Positions 46,807 to 58,439 of a stretch of 64,000 nt of DNA are shown piece by piece. Numbering within the stretch: position 1 is the stretch's first letter; each line of letters starts with the position of its first letter. Origin of the DNA: Delphinus delphis (lineage: Eukaryota; Chordata; Mammalia; Artiodactyla; Delphinidae); contig NC_082693.1 in NCBI RefSeq assembly GCF_949987515.2, positions 16,550,994-16,614,993 on the forward strand. Direction: 5' to 3'. The position numbers were made by a program, and so were the translations under genes. Below the pieces are notes generated by a model. The model was not told the DNA's origin and made no database searches. It saw only the letters and a program-made list of their open reading frames with translations.

Positions 46807-47520
46807 AAAAAAATTTTTTTAATTGAAGTATAGTTGATTTACAATATTGTGTAAGTTTCAGGTGTACAGCACAGTGATTCAGTTTATATATGTATGTATA
46901 TTTCTTTTTCAGATTCTTTTCCCTTATAAGTTATTACATAATATTGAGTATACTTCCCTGTGCTATACAGTAGGTCCTTGTTGGTTATCTATTTATACAC
47001 AGTAGTGTGCGTATATTAATCCCAGCCTCCTAATGTATCCCTCCTCCCACCCCTCTTTCCACTTTGGTAACCATACTTTTGTTTTCTGTGTCTCTGAGTC
47101 TCTTTCTGTTTTGGAAATAAGTTCATTTGTTTCCTTTTTTTTTCTTTTAGATTCCACATATAAGGGATATCATATGATATTTGTCTTTCTCTGTTTGACT
47201 TACTTTACTTAATATGATAATCTCTAGGTCCATCCCTGTTGCTGTAGATGGCATTATTTCATTCTTTTTTTTTTTTTTTTTTTTTTGTGGTACGCGGGCC
47301 TCTCACTGTTGTGGCCTCTCCCGTTGTGGAGCACAGGCTCCGGACGCGCAGGCTCAGCGGCCATGGCTCATGGGCCCAGCTGCTCCGCGGCATGTGGGAT
47401 CTTCCCGGACCGGGGCACGAACCCGTGTCCCCTGCATCGGCAGGCGGACTCTCAACCACTGCGCCACCAGGGAAGCCCTTCATTCTTTCTTATGGTTTAG
47501 TAATATCCCAAGCATTCTTT
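46807..47520 (-). mobile_element. 5'-truncated L1 3' end (minus), with SINE
   Basis: 'taattgaagtatagttgatt', 'caggtgtacagcacagtgat', 'ccctgtgctatacagtaggt' and 'gttttctgtgtctctgagtc' are the reverse complement of the cetartiodactyl L1 3' UTR. After the inserted SINE the ORF2 end resumes ('tcttatggtttagtaatatc'). Confidence 0.87.
47258..47488 (-). mobile_element. CHR-type SINE (minus) inside L1
   Basis: T-run at 47268-47286, body and head ending 'ccaccagggaagccc' at 47478. 10-bp duplication 'ttcattcttt' at 47258-47267 and 47479-47488. Younger than the L1 it splits. Confidence 0.95.
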
Positions 47521-47529
47521 TTTTAATAA

Positions 47530-48955
47530 AGAGGAGAGAGGTACCTGCCTCCCCACCTTTCTTCCTGAAGGTGTCCCCTTGAAATATTATTGGCTTGATA
47601 AAAGGCCCAAGGTTTTGATTTGGCCATGCAAGGTCTTAGTGCTTCTGACCCTTGGAACTGAAAACACTTACTTTGAGAATTAGCTCAGGGGTCTCTCTCA
47701 GCATATTTGGGAGGTAATCACATGTGCATTATTTCATCTCCCAAGAATATATGAGAAGTTTTCATTGTTCTCTCCCCACCTGACGGTATAAATATGTGTC
47801 AAATTCTGTCCAGACTTTGAACCCACTTTTGCGCTATCTTTACATGCATATAAATCTGAAATGCTCATTTGCTAAAACATTTTGTTTTCTTTCTCTCTTC
47901 AACATTGGTATGGAGAGTGTTTTGTTGGTTCCCTGAGAGTTTTCAGGAGTTGTGATGTTACCCTATGAGGTATGAGATGCTACTCTACTTGCTGGCTAAT
48001 AAGTTAGCCTGCCACAGTTTCATGGATGCTGGTGGAACATGCAACACTCCTGGATCAGAGACCATGGACTGTTTATTACTCGTAGCAAAGCAAGCAGCAT
48101 GATGTTCATGTTCCCATCAGTTGTCCTTGCCTACCACTTTCTAGAAGGACTGAGGTAGAGGGGAACAGGTGGATGCTGGGCTTGCAGTGGGTTTGCATCA
48201 TAGCTGAGGAACATGGAATTTAGGGAACCCAAATCTTTTCTAATAGGCTACAAGGAAATTAAATGAAATTTACTAATACTGGCCTGTAAATAAACCTGCC
48301 CCCACCCCCCGCCTGCTCTGGAGAGAAACTCTGTCTTCCAAGCCTGCTTGCTATACAAATATCTTTGGAAACATAACCCAGAACAAGGCAGCCAAAGCCT
48401 TTCTTTGCATTTCATGCAGGCATGCAGGAGATTCATGGAGAATTGTCTTCCAATAAAGGTGAGAAAATATTCTTCACCTTCATGGCCTTCCTGCAGGGTT
48501 TACAGTCTCTAAAACACATTTATATTAATAACAATTTACCACGCAAAATTAACTGCTTGGTAACCAGTGTTTCAGTATCCTAACTTAGGCATGATCCAGG
48601 GCAGCAGACTGTACAAATGGGTCTCTGAGTAGACAAACTTTGAAAAGATTTTGTGGGAATAATATTAGTTTTTCTGATTAATAAACCACTATAAGATGCT
48701 GAAGAAGCTCAGATTAACTAGTCCCTTCATGAGAAAACAAATCCAAATACTGTGAAGACACTATTTTACTTTTTAAAGTTTTCCTGTGTGCTGAGAGTCA
48801 GGGAAGTTACATATTGCTGGGGATTCCTTAATCCAAAATTATCAAACTGGCCTGATTTGTTCAAGATTCACCTTGTTTACACCAACTTGATTTCTCAAAG
48901 AAAAAAATGCCTCTGAGTTAGCAGTTTTGGTGAGAAAAATTTTTCTTGTTTTCCC
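47530..48955. other. Intergenic DNA, nothing recognised
   Basis: Mixed unique-looking sequence. Open frames such as 48248-48436 minus show no domain. Confidence 0.45.
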
Positions 48956-48959
48956 TCTT

Positions 48960-49204
48960 AAAGATATAGCACATTTTGGGGGCTTCCCTGGTGGCGCAGT
49001 GGTTGAGAGTCCGCCTGCCGATGCAGGGGACACGGGTTCGGGCCCCGGTCCGGGAAGATCCCACATGCCGCGGAGCGGCTGGGCCCGTGAGCCATGGCCG
49101 CTGAGCCTGCGCGTCCAGAGCCTGTACTCCGCAACGGGAGAGGCCACAACAGTGAGAGGCCCACGTACCAAAAAAAAAAAAAAAAAAAAGATACAGCACA
49201 TTTT
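48960..49204 (+). mobile_element. CHR-type SINE (plus)
   Basis: Head at about 48980 ('ggcttccctggtggcgcagt'), intact A-box-like and 'ggttcgggccccggtcc' B-box-like elements, A-tail to 49186. The 18-bp duplication 'aaagatatagcacatttt' / 'aaagatacagcacatttt' differs at one base. Confidence 0.96.
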
Positions 49205-49940
49205 AAAATATTAGAAATCTTATGACTTTGTTTCCTAGAAATATTCAAATTATGTCCATGATTTTTGGGTTCTATATCAGAATATACCTCATTTATTTTT
49301 AGACTTGTATCTAATATATTCATGCAGTACCTTCTGGAGTGGGAAAATATTTCACACTCACACAATGAGAAATAAAGGCTTTTCTCAATTAAAGACATGG
49401 ACACACGTACAGACTTTGCAGCTTTAGTTTACAACCTTGGCCACAGGTCAAATTCAACACAAAAACACACAGATCACTGGCCCAAATTCCAGAGTGCTGT
49501 TCTCTTTTCCAATAAGCATGGCATATTTTCTAAATTGATTTGAACTCACGAATAGACAAATAGACTAACAAAAAGGCCAATAACTCAGATAATCTATTCT
49601 CTCTCACCTATGAGAGAGCAAATCCATGTTTCTACCCACTAGAGATCATTAAACGTTCAGACCATACACACAGAATTTCATTCTTTGCTATCTTATGCAA
49701 ACCAGAAGCAGAATCAAACTTCATCAAGAAAGAGAAAATAAAACCATAGAATGAGAAATGAAAACAAAGGAACAAGAGTAAGTAATTTCTCTTGCTGCTT
49801 GGCATTCTCTCTAAAAGGCAAGGAAGGATGTGCTTTGCTTGAAATATGAGGTGCATTTCTTGGGCAATTCGGTCTAATTGGTTTGGGAAGATGGGTTCCA
49901 CATGGACATCTCAGTGAAACTTCCCAAGACTCTCAGAGTG
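49205..49940. other. AT-rich intergenic DNA
   Basis: No repeat or gene recognised. Confidence 0.45.
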
Positions 49941-49942
49941 TA

Positions 49943-50057
49943 ATTTTTTTTTTTTTTTTTTTTTTGCGGTACGCGGGCCTCTCCCGTTGCAGAGCACAGG
50001 CTCCGGACGCGCAGGCTCAGCAGCCATGGCTCACGGGCCCAGCCGCTCCGCGGCATG
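49943..50057 (-). mobile_element. Truncated CHR-type SINE (minus)
   Basis: T-run then the 3' half of a SINE, ending abruptly at 'cgcggcatgtgg'; the whole tRNA-like head is missing. Inside, 16 bases are absent relative to the other copies, exactly between two 'gcctctc' direct repeats, which points to slippage. Without the head it has no pol III promoter. No clear duplication. Confidence 0.9.
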
Positions 50058-50071
50058 TGGATGACTCACAT

Positions 50072-50220
50072 AAAGTGAGCACATCAAAGATTTGTTAAAG
50101 AAGTAGTGAGAAAACTTGAAAGGAACTTGGGCTCAAAAATATCTAGAAAAGACAAGAGTATTTTAGTGACCAAATGAAAGAATGATGGGATAAGATTGTG
50201 AAATTACATGCAAAACTGGC
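50072..50220 (+). repeat. Low-copy direct repeat, copy 2
   Basis: Partner of 45336-45490: 'gtgagcacatcaaagatttg', 'tagtgaccaaatgaaagaat' and 'gaaattacatgcaaaact'. Followed directly by an LTR-like repeat, which may have cut the similarity short. Confidence 0.55.
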
Positions 50221-50555
50221 GTGATGGTTAATTTTGTCAACTTTACTGGGCTAAAGGATGCCCAGATATTTGGTTAAACATTATTTCTGCATTCATCAGC
50301 AAGGGGGTGTTTGTGTGTGTCTGCTGCTGCCTCAGCAGAGGAAGATTTCAGTAATAAAGTGTATAGGATGACTTGTTCTGTGGATACCAGTCATCTTTTC
50401 TCAGCTACCCTGTCATCCCCAGTGGGCTCATGAACACTTTCCCTCCTCTTCTGGGGAAAGGGTTAATGCCTCTCTGGTGTAGTATCTGTATACGTATCTC
50501 CATCTAATGGTTCTCCTTCTCTGAAGAACACAGACTAATACAACGGGTAATGCCA
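50218..50555 (+). repeat. LTR-like ancient repeat
   Basis: Starts 'gcgtgatggttaattttgtc' and 'aactttactgggctaaagga', ends 'ctctgaagaacacagactaa' 'tacaac'. These termini belong to a very common mammalian LTR-like repeat, related in its end to 38380-39485. Family not named. Confidence 0.6.
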
Positions 50556-50559
50556 AACA

Positions 50560-51585
50560 CATCAAAAATAAAAAGCGAAAACTTCGAGGTTGTCATTTTG
50601 TCTATGAACAGAAATGATGCTCCTTGACAGGAGAAATGCATTTCCATTGTTATTAGCCAAGAATAATTTGTATTGCTCTCCAATTTCTACAAGTTAGTTT
50701 ACAACCTTTATAGAGTTGTAAAATAGCCCAATCAAGATTAAATAGAAAAATAAAATAGGATAGATGCTCCTAGATAATTAGATAAACCTTTAATATTAAA
50801 ATCAACTTCATACTTAGTTCAGTCCAAAATGTACATGAAGAGAAAAACTTGCCTAAAATAATTCCTTTTTTAAAATTTGCTATATTATCAATGTATACTT
50901 TAAGTTGGGTATTTATGGAAGTTTCATGAGCCTATCTTACTATGCATCTCAATAGTGTACAGGTTCCGGATGTGATAACTTAAACTCTGAAAAATGATCT
51001 TAAGTATCTCAAAAGTATACAATAAATTAGCATTTTCCTCTGTCACCTGTCTCCAGTTCCCTACCGTACCAAAGTCTGTATAACCCCAAATTTTACAAGT
51101 AGAATTAATTTGTGGAAATGTTAGATATTCCCTATTTATGATTTAAAAATTCAGCATTTAAATCCACACTGAATAGTCTCCAGTTCAACAAATACCACTG
51201 GTTATATTCATAAAAATTGAAACAAAATTTTGGTTGTCAAACTCTTTTGGCCAAGATGTTCAATTCCACCAGATAGGGAGTGGAACATATTTAGTTTTAC
51301 TTTTAAATCAATCTTTTACAATGTAAAATTTTAGAAGTTTTCTTTCTCTGAAAATAAAGTAGATAAATTTTAGATTTAGATATGGATTTCTAAAAATCAT
51401 AGGAAAAGGTTTTATTTTCTAGGAAAAGCAACACAAGTAAACGTTTGCTCAAATTCTGGGAAAAAAAGTTTGTCTTCCTGATCAAATACAGAGAATACTT
51501 TTGTTGCTTTTACTTTTGAGTTTTTGACATCATTTGGTGGTCCTTTCAGCTAACAGTCTGTAATCTTCTCCTTCCTTTCCCTGGA
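50560..51585. other. AT-rich intergenic DNA
   Basis: No repeat or gene recognised. Confidence 0.45.
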
Positions 51586-51594
51586 TTCATGTAG

Positions 51595-51785
51595 TAAAGA
51601 AATTCTCAATCTTGGCTACATGTAGAATCACCTGGAGAGTTTTTTTCTGCAATAATATTGATGCTTGGGACACACCCCACACAAATCAAAATTGCTGGGG
51701 GTAGGGCTCAAGTATCAGAATTTTTCACAACTTCTCCACATGATTCAAATGTACAGCTACTATTTGGAGGCACTGATACAGAGGC
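51595..51785 (+). mobile_element. MER5-like hAT (Charlie) MITE
   Basis: 'aaattctcaatcttggctac', 'tagaatcacctggagagttt', 'ctgggggtagggctcaagta', and 'ctccacatgattcaaatgta' follow the palindrome-like order of non-autonomous hAT-Charlie elements of the MER5 group. Confidence 0.65.
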
Positions 51786-51859
51786 TTTTCCAGCTGCTAG
51801 ATATCAGCTTGTTCTGGACATTTCCTCCCAAAGTTTTCAAAGACTTTAAATGTAAAGGA

Positions 51860-54060
51860 AATTGTCACTATGACTTTTTTTTTAAAAAAACAGGAGGCTT
51901 GAAAATATTTTATTTTACTGTCTTCTTAAAAAAAAGACATGTCCTTCTGCTGATATTTGAAAAAATATAACTAAAACTTGATAAAATGTAAGAGCACGTC
52001 CCACGTGATCAGAGAGTGTATTGTTGATTTCAGTGTACGAGAAACCAGACTCATACTTGGTCATATCATTGGCTTTAATATACGTGTGAGTATGAGTGTT
52101 TGTATGGATGGGGGTGGGATACAGGTCAATATTATTTCAAAGCTGAAAGTTTTTCTCATAGATGGATAATACATTCTTATTGGAGGGAAAATGGCTTTGT
52201 TGTTAATTGGCCTGAGGTTATGCAAACCTAAAGCCTGTATTCTGGAATAGGAAGTTCAAGACAATAAAATTTATTCTATCAAGAATAAAAATTATAAAGG
52301 GTTACTTTTACTCTGGGAAGAGTTGCCGGAAATCCCCCTCACACCTTTTTGGGGGCATCTGAGAGGAGTTGTCTAGATTTCCCGGTAGGAAGGCACAGAG
52401 AGGGAAATATGGTGGTCCTTGTGATATGATAGTTGGATGGAAGCTTGCTCCATTGAGAATTGTCTCAGAGTAACTGTAGAGTAGCCTGGCCTAAGAACTC
52501 TGAGAGATTTGGTATGTTTAATCCAGTTTTAAGTGTTTGTGTGTGTGTGTGTGTTTTCACTATATTCCTCTTTTTTTTCCTGCCCAAATCTTTAGTGAAG
52601 TCTCGTTAAATCATGTTGGCTGGTCTTAGCTGTGCTGTGGGGAGTTTGGGAATATTTGGGGCCCATGCTTGGAATGCAGTACCAAAGTGGAGAGCAACTG
52701 CCCGAGGGAAGAAGTTTCCAGGCCTCCCGGGGAGATCCAGAGCAGAAAGGAGACCAAATTGGCCACAAGGAACCAAGCATTGGGCAGCAGTGATAACTAG
52801 AATAATTTTGGAACCCTGTCAGCCTTCCTCAGTGATTTAGAAATACCTGGGGAAGAGAAAGTGTTCCAAGACCAGACATCCAGTTGTTGAGGATGGATGC
52901 CATTCGTGGTAAAGTGAAGAATGCGTCCTGAAAACTGAGGAAGAGACAATGAGGTTGTAATGGGGAAAGAACAAAAACAAAAACACCAAACTTTATTAAA
53001 AAAAAAAAAAAGAACAACAACTATTCATTCTAGCAGTCAACAAGCATTCATTAATTGTATTAATACCGTATGTTTCTATTACATAATCATTAATTATACA
53101 TATAAACCTGGTCAGCTGTCACAATTATTTTCTTTAAGGAGGCATGGTATTAAAAAGAGTAGCTGTATAGCAGGGACTTTGCCAGGCACTATGCATACAA
53201 AGCTGTAGTAATATTATCTGCAATGGAAATTCTTTGGGATAAATCTTAAAGAAAAATACAGATCGTCATACACAGAGTGTGCATTTTTATGCTTTTATTT
53301 TATACAAGTTTTGCTTAATTGCTGCTTTCATATGTAATATTTCAATTCTATTTCTGGATGCAATTATGTAAAAGAGATTTGTTTAGGGTTTGTTCCGTGG
53401 CGAATCCTTTTCAGCAAGATGACAGCATAATGAGAGAAGGTTAAGTACTCAAGGCAGCGTGCAGCTGTGGATCACCAAAGATTAGCATTGGAAGGAAACC
53501 CAGGGTATAGAAGCCATCTGGCCAGAGGGAATTGAGCAAATCCTCACAAGGAAATAGGGCTTTTGTTAACTTTAGTTACAACTCAGAACAGAAACGTTTG
53601 AAACTCTCTTAACAAAATGAGCGATTCAAGATTCCAGAGGAGAATATCCTGTCCTGATGTCTTCAAACATGCTGGGCATGTCCCCTTCTCAAATATCTCC
53701 AGCTAAAACTGTTAGAAATGAGCTCTAATGAAATGAGCTCTAATGGAATATGCTTCATGTAACAGCAGAAAAAATCAAGAATGTCACACAGAAAAGGAAA
53801 CAAATTCTCAAATGAATTTTAGAGAGTGGAATATGGTAGTATACTATCAACATAATCTACCCCTTTGTTGGACATCACTAATTAAATATTATACTGTATT
53901 AATGGAGTGAATGTAATATAGTTGATTTCTCTAATACACAATCTGAGCAAATCCACTGCAACATACACAGACACATACAATTTTGAATTGGTAACATTTT
54001 CACATCGTTCAAACGTCATAAAAATATACCTGGAATGAAGTTTCTATCCTACTCTTGTAG
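51860..54060. other. Intergenic DNA
   Basis: A (GT)n run lies at 52539-52554 and an A-run at about 52999-53011. Otherwise nothing recognised. Open frames such as 52613-52840 plus have no domain. Confidence 0.45.
52539..52554. repeat. (GT)n microsatellite
   Basis: About eight GT units. Confidence 0.85.
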
Positions 54061-54099
54061 CGTATATGCTCTTTTGCACCTAAGTTCTTTTCATATTAA

Positions 54100-54833
54100 T
54101 CCGTTTATTAAGTAGTTCCTCATTCTTTTTAAAAATTGAAAAGTATGCCATTGTGTGGGTATACCATTATTTATGTAAACAGCCCTCTATTAATGGAAAT
54201 TTAGGTTTTTTCTTTTTTTACTATTATAAATAATGCCACAGTGACTAATCATGTACATATGTACTTTCACACTTGTGAAATTACACACGTGTGAAATCCT
54301 GTGTCTAGGATAAAATCCTAGGAGTAGAATTATGATGCCACAGAATATATACATTTTAATTTTGATAAATACTGCCAAATAGCATCTCTAGAGGTTAAAT
54401 TTTTAAATATTTACGGGAGTTGCTAGTTCCCTACAGCCTTGCCAACACAGTATATTTTGGATTTTAGCCAATCAGGTAGATGCAAGTTTTGTTCCACTGC
54501 TGTTTGAATTAGTTTCTCTTAATGCAACCCCATCTGGGTATCTTTTCATATGTTTGAGAGAGATTTGTATTTCATTTTGGGAGAACACTCTTTTCGTATC
54601 CTTTACCCTTTTTCCATAGGGAGAATTGTCCGTTGTCTGTGATAGGTTCCATTTTTCCCATGTGTGTAATTTCAGTATTTTTACTTTGCTTTTCTTTTGC
54701 CACTTGTAAAGGTTTTTTTTTCTTAATTGAATTTTATTTTATGGCGTCTGAAGTTTATGTGACAGAGAGAAAGGTCTTCCCCACTCTGAGGGGAGGCATC
54801 CTCCGTATTTTCTTTTCTCCTAGCCCTTTTTTG

Positions 54834-54875
<42 letters not shown>

Positions 54876-55110
54876 CTGCCTGTCTATATCCTGTATTTAT
54901 TGATTTGCAGTTTACCTAGAAATGGACTTCATTTTATCTTATTCCATATGTCTCCTAGCTGTCTAAACAGAATCAGAGAAAAGTTAATCTTTTCTGAGAA
55001 AAGTTGCCCCCATATTCTCATGCTAAACTTCTGGACATTTTGGGGGTCTATTTCTGTTCTTTTGATTCTGAACCATTGTTCTTTATGCTACTCACTTGTT
55101 AATACTGCAT
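54100..55110 (-). mobile_element. Old L1 (L1M/L1ME-like) 3' region (minus)
   Basis: 'gtgggtataccattatttat', 'ctattataaataatgccaca', 'ggataaaatcctaggagtag' and 'attttgataaatactgccaa' are the reverse complement of the 3' region of old L1 families. Later sequence to about 55110 is consistent with its upstream part and holds an (AC)n run. Strongly diverged. Confidence 0.6.
54839..54869. repeat. (AC)n microsatellite
   Basis: About 15 uninterrupted AC units. Confidence 0.95.
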
Positions 55111-55261
55111 TCCTTTAACTACTAAGACACCGGAGTATATTTTACGATAACATAAAACCTCCTGCCTATAAATTGCTTCGACCACCTTGGAAACAACTTT
55201 TAAAACACATAATTAATGTTGTACCTATTCTGTGAGCCATTAATACATCTAGGTTGACCTT

Positions 55262-55425
55262 AGAGCTGTAGTTCTTAAACTTTAGTGTTCAAGGCTTCTT
55301 AAAACAGATGGCTACGCTCCATCCCCAGAGTATCTAATTCCCTTAAGGTACGACCCAGGAATTTGCATTCCTGACATGTTCCCAGGTAATGCCAATGCTG
55401 CTGGTCTAGGAGCTGCCCTAAAAAA
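55262..55425 (+). mobile_element. MER5-like hAT (Charlie) MITE
   Basis: 'gctgtagttcttaaacttta', 'gctacgctccatccccagag', 'caggaatttgcattcctgac' and 'aatgctgctggtctaggagc' match the order of MER5-group elements; a second copy of the type at 51595. Confidence 0.65.
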
Positions 55426-55439
55426 CTTGCCACATGTGC

Positions 55440-55950
55440 AGAAGAAAGCATGTAAAAGAATGTTTCAGCATTGCTTGTAGTTAAGAATTGGAAAGACCTT
55501 AAAGGTACTTCTCAGAAGAATGGCTAAATACATTGTTTTATTCCTACAATGGAATTCTCTATAGCTATTAAAAGGAGCTAGCAATAAATATATCAGATGG
55601 ATAAATCTCACGAAACATAATGTTGAGGACCCAAAACAATAGGGCCCATTCTTTGATCTCAGTGGCAATAGTAAATACGGAAATGGCACATACAACACAG
55701 ACAGATAAGAAAAGACATAGGGCCCTCAAGAAAAACAATGTTTCAGAAGAAATTTTACCATATACACAGTATCACTTACGAATACATATCAAAAATATAA
55801 AAGCATCATCTGGGAATCATAAGCACTGAATTCAGGATAGTGATTACTGAGGACAGAGGCAGTGCTTGTTGTAATTGAATATTATTGAGAAGAAGAGCAC
55901 AGTGAAATTATGGTAACGAAGGGTAGAAACATTTTAATTTTCATAAATGT
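55440..55950 (+). mobile_element. Old L1 ORF2 3' end (plus)
   Basis: 'gaatgtttcagcattgcttg', 'tacaatggaattctctatag', 'ggataaatctcacgaaacat' then 'aggatagtgattactgagga' follow the end of ORF2 and start of the 3' UTR of old L1 (L1ME/L1M5-like) families. Confidence 0.6.
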
Positions 55951-55969
55951 TGCCAGTGGCCTCCACAGA

Positions 55970-56925
55970 GGTTGTACCAATTTACTCACTTGTCAAGATT
56001 TATGTCTTAGACTAGGTAATGAGTATGATCATCCATTAGATTGTTTTCTCTGATTCAGTTGAATGTCTGAAATATTTCATACATAAAAAATAAGAAATAT
56101 ATGACTAACGAACTGCCTCTTTTGAGGCCTAACTGTCCTTAAAATGTCCAAGTCTGAAAGCAAGATAAAGAAGATGAAGGAAAATCACATGATCTGAATC
56201 CTTATGTTAAACAGTGATTCCATCACGATGAAACTTTGTTGCAACTTGAGAAATCATGGGGCTATTGAGAAAACTATTCTTTCTCTCTAAATTTAGGTGC
56301 AGATAACAGATTTATAACCCAAAGTATACACGGGCCCAATATGGGCATTATTACTTAAAAGATTAAGTAAGGAAAGGTCACCTGAAAATCTGGATTTCTA
56401 GTTTTTCTAAAAATATCAGGTCTGCCAGCACAGGGCCAGCATTCCCACATGGTAACAATTGTCTGGAGGCAAGCACCAGGTGCCCCTTTTCCATGCAAAA
56501 TGTGTTCTCCGGTCTACCACATATCTCACCTGGTCCACGGACTGTTGACTATTTAAGTTACACATCTAGCCCCTATTAGCGTTGGAGTGTGAGGTCCCTG
56601 CTTTACAGGACATTGTCTGTGGAAAGTAAAGTTTGTTTATTGGAGCTGTTTTTGGAATCTGTATATGTGTGTGGTTATGACTTAATGACGGAGTTTTTTT
56701 TTTTTTTTTTATTCTGTGATTCACACGGGTGAGGTATACCCATAGCAGATGAGACTTAGAGTGCCTATGCCTTTAACTTGACTGTGACATGAAAAGAATC
56801 TCCCCCAGACTTTTTCTGCTAGAATTAGAATGCCAAAGACCACCACAAACTGTCCTACTGAGGGATTTTTTTTCTCTCTTTCTCCAACTTACCCCTGACC
56901 TCATCTCCTTCAGGTGCCCTCTTCA
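55970..56925. other. Intergenic DNA
   Basis: A T-run lies at about 56694-56710. No gene or repeat recognised. Confidence 0.45.
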
Positions 56926-57189
56926 TTATTCAAGACAAGCAAAGTCCAATAGAATTGTATATGTTGTATTATAGAGAGCTACATGTATATTTAATAACCA
57001 CATTGAAATAAGCAAAAAGACACAGGTGAAATTAATTTTAATAAAATATTGTTTATTTAATGCAATGTATCCAAAATATTATCATTTCAATAAGCTATCA
57101 GTGTACAAATTATTAACTTTTATATTTGTGTGTGTGTGTGCTAAGTCTTGGAAATTTGGTAGATATTTTCCATTTAAAGCACACCTCAA

Positions 57190-58350
57190 TTCAGACTAGC
57201 CACATTATTTTTTATTTTATTTTAATTTTTTAATTTTTATTTTTTTAAACATCTTTATTGGAGTATAACTGCTTTACACTGGTATGTTAGTTTCTGCTTT
57301 ATAGCAAAGTGAATCAGCTATACATATACATATATCCCCATATCTCTTCCCTCTTGCATCACCCTCCCTTATCCCACCCATCTAGGTGGTCACAAAGCAC
57401 TGAGCTGATCTCCCTGTGCTATGCGGCTGCTTCCCACTAGCTATCTATTTTACATTTGGTAGTATATAAAAGCCCATGCCACTCTCTCACTTCGTCCCAG
57501 CTTACCCTTCCCCCTCCCTGTGTCCTCAAGTCCATTCTCTACGTCTGCATCTTTATTCTCGTCCAGCCCCTCGGTTCTTCAGAACCATTTTTTTTTTTTT
57601 TTTTTTTTTTAGATTCCATATATATGTGTTAGCATACGGTATTTGTTTTTCTCTTTCTGACTGACTTCACTCTGTATGACAGACTCTGGGTCCATCCACC
57701 TCATTACAAATAACTCAATTTTGTTTCTTTTTATGGCTGAGTAATATTCCATTGTATATATGTGCCACATCTTCTTTATCCATTCATCTGTCAATGGACA
57801 CTTAGGTTGCTTCCATGTCCTGGCTATTGTAAATAGAGCTGCAATGAACATTTTGGTACATGACTCTTTTTGAATTACGGTTTTCTCAGGGTATACGCCC
57901 AGTAGTGGGATTGCTGGGTCGTATGGTAGTTCTATTTTTAGTTTTTTAAGGAACCTCCATGCTGTTCTCCATAGTGGCTGTATCAATTCACATTCCCACC
58001 AACAGTGCAAGAGGGTTCCCTTTTCTCCACACCCTCTCCAGCATTTATTGTTTGTAGAATTTTTGATGATGGCCATTCTGACTGGTGTGAGGTGACACCT
58101 CATTGTAGTTTTGATTTGCATTTCTCTAATGATTAATGATGTCGAGCATTCTTTCATGTGTTTGTTGGCAATCTGTGTATCTTCTTTGTAGAAATGTCTA
58201 TTTAGATCTTCTGCCCATTTCTGGACTGGGTTGTTTGTTTTTTGATATTGAGCTGCATGAGCTGCTTGTAAATTTTGGAGATTAATCCTTTGTCAGTTGC
58301 TTCATTTGCAAATATTTTCTCCCATTCTGAGGGTTCAGACTAGCCACATT
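57190..58350 (-). mobile_element. 5'-truncated L1 (minus), perfect TSD
   Basis: T-rich 3' end at 57207-57245, 3' UTR to about 57610 with the internal T-run (57588-57610) that matches the A-run after ORF2 in L1-A and L1-B, then ORF2 C-terminus to 58333. The 17-bp duplication 'ttcagactagccacatt' is perfect (57190-57206 and 58334-58350), and the sequence is close to L1-A, so this is one of the youngest L1 insertions here. Confidence 0.95.
57609..58157 (-). pseudogene. L1 ORF2 C-terminal segment, open for 182 codons
   Basis: The longest intact piece of L1 ORF2 C-terminus in the window. It covers the Cys-containing segment ('[14 protein letters not shown]', about 58020-58064) and runs to the natural stop after '...HIYGI' at 57609. 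Endonuclease and reverse transcriptase were never copied because of 5' truncation, so it has no function despite the open frame. A frame change just upstream of 58157 separates it from the remaining ORF2 sequence up to 58333. Confidence 0.9.
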
Positions 58351-58439
58351 TAAAATGTTCAGTAGTCACACATGACTAGTGGCAGTAGTGTAGTATGTAG
58401 GACTATACTATCAGACAGTGTAGGTCTACATGGAATTAT

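Noticed and set aside
54839..54869. CRISPR-like or other spaced repeat array
   Set aside because: It is a plain dinucleotide microsatellite; no spacers, and the genome is mammalian.
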